A DNA stretch of 64,000 nt from Helianthus annuus (lineage: Eukaryota > Streptophyta > Magnoliopsida > Asterales > Asteraceae), in contig NC_035436.2 in assembly GCF_002127325.2 (NCBI RefSeq), forward strand, positions 105,981,591 to 106,045,590, written 5' to 3'. A model generated the notes under the pieces. It ran no database searches, had not been told where the DNA came from, and worked only from the letters and a program-made list of their open reading frames with translations. Of this stretch, positions 60,497 to 64,000 are shown in pieces. The first letter of the stretch is position 1. Every line of letters begins with the position of its first letter. The position numbers and the translations under genes are program-made.

Positions 60497-62785
60497 TGTC
60501 ACACCCCCAAAATCCACCTGCGGAGTACCACCGCTTGGGAGCGTGACTGACCAGGATCAAGCCATCAATCATATTGAACATAGCATAAAATAAATAACAT
60601 AATTCGTAAAACCCAAATCAATACGATTGATGTTCAAAACCAAACATAATATCAATAGCGGAAGCATTTAAGTAACCCAACATAGTTAATAGTTTTAAAT
60701 GTCATAACAGTTCAACATAGTAATCACGATCCTTGTCCACAACGACCTGCTCCTCCTTGTGCAAGCTCCATAAGTACCTAAGGTCCTGCAAGGCATGCAG
60801 CAGAGAGTCAACAACTAGTTGAGCGAGTTCACAGTTAACAGTTTAGTAACAGTATAGTGTGAGTAACAGTATAATCGTTCGTTTATAACATGTATCATAT
60901 TCCATCGCGGCCTCCCAGGCAGGTGTGCGAAGATATTAGGGGATGTTCTTCCCAAGTGTTCTAGACTAGGTTTATTAGTATCGCGGCCTACCAGGCAGGT
61001 GTGCGAAGGTTAGTAAGTTCAGTTCGCGGCCTTCCAAAGGCAGGTGTGCGAAGTCAGTCATAATATCGCGGCCAACCCTTGGCAGGTGTGCGAAGATCAG
61101 TTCAATAAGTGTTACTAGTCTAGTCGTATTCTTATCGTTAGGTTCTATCAACTGAGTATGTACAATAAAGTAATCCAAACCCATTCCCACCCTGGGAACC
61201 CATGCCTTGGCTGTGTGAACTCACCTTTGGTTTGCTCGGTTAGACTTAGTTACTTGCTTAACAGTCGGTCACAAACGTCCTAACATGGTTACCGATAACA
61301 GTCAGTTCTACATGCACATGAACCACATTTTTCACATACAATTAATTCACATATTCGTTGTGCACATAAAGCACACTTACTGTACTTGTAATACACACAT
61401 GCACATTAACTCATGACAGTTAATCCATTACCCAGATATCATCAAGCAATTCACCTAACATGTAACGGGTCAAACATACTACATACATACACTAGCACTT
61501 TGTTCACATAGTCTTGCCTCATGTTACCTTTCACATAATACTCCTGTAATAATTCACATATGCAATGATTTATATTCATGTTCAGCACACACAAAATACA
61601 TCGGCTAATTAGTATACACTTAGATATGAAATGCGGCACCACCATAACTGGCCCAACTCTTGTGACAAAACCATAGGGACTGTGCGATCCTAACATAGTG
61701 TGCGATCACAATTCAAACATTCCTTAATTGTGAGTGGATTGTACCATGAAGAGATTCCAAAAAAGGATGTGGGGCCGGTCTGCTAAATGTGCGGCTCCTC
61801 ATAATAGAATCATTGCTCACCCCCCACAATCAAATAGGAAAAGACAAACTTCTTGTACATTTAAGAAACCCAGATTCATATTTGATTCATATCACATGGA
61901 TTCATTTATTCAAAGTCATGCACATAAACACATTTATCATAACAGCTCATCACATTCTCAAGCTTTAATTTAAAAGACAAGAGCAAACTCTGTTACATTC
62001 ACATATCACAAATCTTGCACATAAAAGTGGGTTGTACCCTATGCATTTACGGTTATACCTCCATTAAAACACAGCTGCACAACTTCGACTATTAACCGAG
62101 ATTCGTCATGAAGTTCGTTCCAACGTTTGACAGAAACATCATTCAAACAAGGTAATATTTATCATTCATAATACTTCTTGATTAAATCTAACGGCTAGTT
62201 ATTCTAAGGTGTTCATCTAGCTTTTATTTTCATGCATATCGTGCTTATCAACCAGCAAGTAATATCACTTCATCACACAACTCATTATAGTAACATATCC
62301 CCTAGTACAATAAACAGTTAAACCAATTAACGGTATTCAAGCACTAACCGACTCAAGATGAAACTGAGGAGAATTTCGAGAGGGAGTGGGGCCTGTCTCC
62401 GACTTCTAAGAAGGATGAGGGGGGTAGGGTTTGCAATAGGTTATCTAACATAACTCATAAACTTACGTATACATAAGAACTAGGAGGTGGGCCAAGTTAG
62501 TTGATGATGGTGGCGGCCCAATAGAGAAAAAGTGTGTCAGTCCACTGATATGTGTTGTCCAATTAGGATTTGAAAGTCAAAACAATTGTCGGCCACTGAT
62601 AATGTTTTGTTAATTGAGAATTTTTATTTTTATTTATTTATTTATTTGTTTATTTATTTTTTTTTTCAAACACTTGATATATGCAGCCCACTAATTCTAT
62701 ATCCAATCATAGTTTAGAATTTAAATTGTTGTCAATTTAGATTATCACGTGTAAGTGAAAGACCCTGAAAATACGAGTTGTCACA
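60497..62785 (-). repeat. TE10 3' LTR (2289 bp)
   Basis: Begins TGTCACACCCCCAAAATCC and ends GAGTTGTCACA like TE9, but the middle is different: a four-copy TCGCGGCC...GGCAGGTGTGCGAAG array at 60904-61095 replaces the ACGTAGGC array, and the GAGTCGCAAC array is absent. An (ATTT)n and T-run tract is at about 62621-62667. Confidence 0.92.
60904..61095 (+). repeat. Four-copy CGCGGCC/GGCAGGTGTGCGAAG array in TE10 LTR
   Basis: Units begin at about 60904, 60981, 61024 and 61066, each roughly 28-30 bp, with TCGCGGCC, a variable 5-8 bp and GGCAGGTGTGCGAAG. The units are separated by unrelated sequence of 12-50 bp. Confidence 0.88.
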
Positions 62786-62925
62786 TCATCCCCAACTTAA
62801 AAGAAATTTCGTCCCGAAATTTGGTACGCACTCACTGAGGAAGCTAGGTAAGCTGTATTGTTCACTGGTTTTCCTGGGGTGTCACATCATCCACCCGTTG
62901 ATTTGGAATTTCGTCCCGAAATTCC
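62786..62925 (-). promoter_or_regulatory. TE10 doubled hairpin/PPT module
   Basis: Hairpins at 62804-62822 and 62905-62925, same as TE9. The working PPT complement ATCCCCAACTT follows the LTR; the inner purine run is degraded (CGGGTGGATG). Confidence 0.78.
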
Positions 62926-64000
62926 GCAGTAGTAGCTTCAGTCTCAGTAGTGGTTGCACGGTTTTCGAATAACTGGGGGTACTTTTCTTTCATTTGGTCT
63001 TCGCGTTCCCAGGTGTACTCTGGGCCACGTCAAGAGTTCCAACGAACTCGAACAAGAGGGATTCTCTTGTGTTTGAGGACCTTAACATCCCGGTCCGTGA
63101 TTTCTACAGGCTCCTCGACGAACTGCAACCGCTCGTCGATAGTGAGTTCCTTAAAAGGAATGATGATTGTCTCATCTGACAGGCACTTCTTCAGATTAGA
63201 CACGTGAAATACATTGTGAACTGCACCGAGTTCAGCTGGTAGGTTCAGTCTGTAGGCTACTGGGCCTATTCTTTCTATAATCTCAAATGGTCCGACATAT
63301 CGCGGATTTAGTTTACCCCGTTTGCTAAACGTACCACACCCTTCCAGGGTGAGACTTTAAGTAAAACCCGGTCCCCAACCTGAAATTCCAACGGTTTCTT
63401 ACGCTTATCCGCGTATGCTTTCTGACGGTCGCGTGCTGCCGCCATGCGTTGTCGTATTTGTGCAATCTTTTCTGTGGCGTCCACTACAATCTCTGGACCC
63501 GTAATCTGACTATCCCCCACTTCTGCCCAACAGAGAGGTGACCGACATTTACGCCCGTACAATTCCTCGAATGGAGCGGCTTGTATGCTGGTGTGATAAC
63601 TGTTATTGTATGAGAACTCCACCAAAGGGAGATGCTTTTCCCAGCCGTTGCCGAAATCGATAACACATGCTCGAAGCATGTCTTCTAGAGTTTGGATCGT
63701 GCGTTCAGACTGTCCATCCGTCTGAGGGTGATACGCTGTGCTCATGTCTAACCGTGAGACGAAAGACTTGTGCATCGCTTGCCATAGCTCTGACGTGAAT
63801 CGTGCATCCCGATCCGAAATGATGGAGATGGGCACCCCGTGCCTTGAAACAACTTCTTTAAGATAGATGTCTGCGAGAGTGGAGAACTTATCCGTTTCCT
63901 TTATAGCCAGGAAGTGTGCGGACTTGGTGAGTCGATCCACGATCACCCATATGGTATCATTCCCACGCTGGGATCTAGGTAAGCCCGTAACAAAATCCAT
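62862..64000 (-). pseudogene. TE10 pol C-terminal part (integrase core, chromodomain)
   Basis: Integrase [34 protein letters not shown] and the [13 protein letters not shown] region are open to about 63325, where one T is missing from the TTTTGG of TE9 and the frame is lost (VVRLANGVN end). The following frame continues into the chromodomain, with TGA at 63030-63032 in WNS*RGPE and a final TGA at 62862-62864. The upstream part is beyond 64000. Confidence 0.93.

Larger units (their letters stand above)
60497..64000 (-). mobile_element. TE10, Ty3/gypsy chromovirus, partial (leaves window)
   Basis: A 3' LTR (60497-62785), double hairpin/PPT module and the C-terminal half of pol, same lineage as TE9. 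The left flank is CACAT; the other TSD copy is outside the window. One frameshift and one stop show it is defective. Confidence 0.92.

Noticed and set aside
1..64000. DNA transposon, Helitron or MITE with terminal inverted repeats, and tRNA or rRNA genes
   Set aside because: No convincing terminal inverted repeats with TSD other than LTR-type ends were found by eye, and no cloverleaf or rRNA core sequence was seen.

Overview
This is a plant nuclear genomic window made almost entirely of nested LTR retrotransposons. I found no host gene, tRNA, rRNA or CRISPR array. The chromodomain-type Ty3/gypsy polyproteins, a large two-knuckle Ty1/copia gag of SIRE/Maximus type, and a RT-less LTR element carrying a protein type I associate with composite-family genomes suggest a large dicot genome, probably Asteraceae. 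The species is inference only. I use labels TE1 to TE10 for the elements; six insertions were dated relative to each other from target-site duplications (TSDs) I could read directly.

Layout. 1-14845: the 3' part of a decayed + strand Ty3 element (TE1), whose 3' LTR (2107-14845) is split by a complete but decayed + strand Ty3 element, TE2 (3772-12932, TSD AGTTG). 14846-19865: unassigned DNA split by a solo LTR, TE3 (15641-18977). 19866-22538 plus 60134-60496: an LTR of the TE1 family in opposite orientation (TE4). It is split by a Ty1/copia gag-only element TE5 (22539-60133, minus strand, TSD GAGGG). TE5 is split twice: by Ty3 element TE6 (24265-44846, minus, TSD ATATC, about 3.7-4.1 kb LTRs) and by TE9 (49446-59069, minus, TSD TCTTC). 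TE6 itself carries a 387-bp solo LTR, TE7 (25608-25994, TSD AAATC), in its 3' LTR and a non-autonomous LTR element, TE8 (34258-41882, minus, TSD AATCA), in its 5' LTR. 60497-64000: TE10, a Ty3 element (minus) running out of the window.

How the parts relate. TE9 is the only element that looks functional: a single uninterrupted 1542-codon gag-protease-RT-RNase H-integrase-chromodomain frame, PBS, PPT and LTRs that differ, by eye, at one base plus one A-run indel over 2.3 kb. TE1, TE2, TE6 and TE10 have stops and frameshifts, many of them C-to-T type changes. TE5 (gag only) and TE8 (about 1338-codon unknown protein, no RT) lack enzymes and must have been moved by others; their LTR ends resemble each other.

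The most notable unexplained signals are non-coding. Most families here carry their own short motif array in the LTR or leader: 11 GAGCGAAATCA half-sites in TE5, a 20-bp-period GAGTCGCAAC array in TE9, AACCTTCGTC palindromes in TE2, a CGCGGCC/GGCAGGTGTGCGAAG array in TE10 and CAGTG words in TE8. A hairpin with AAATTTCG/CGAAATTT stem precedes the polypurine tract in all five Ty3 elements and is doubled, with the PPT, in the TE2/TE9/TE10 lineage. TE6 has two leader hairpins with an identical loop and a compensating stem change.
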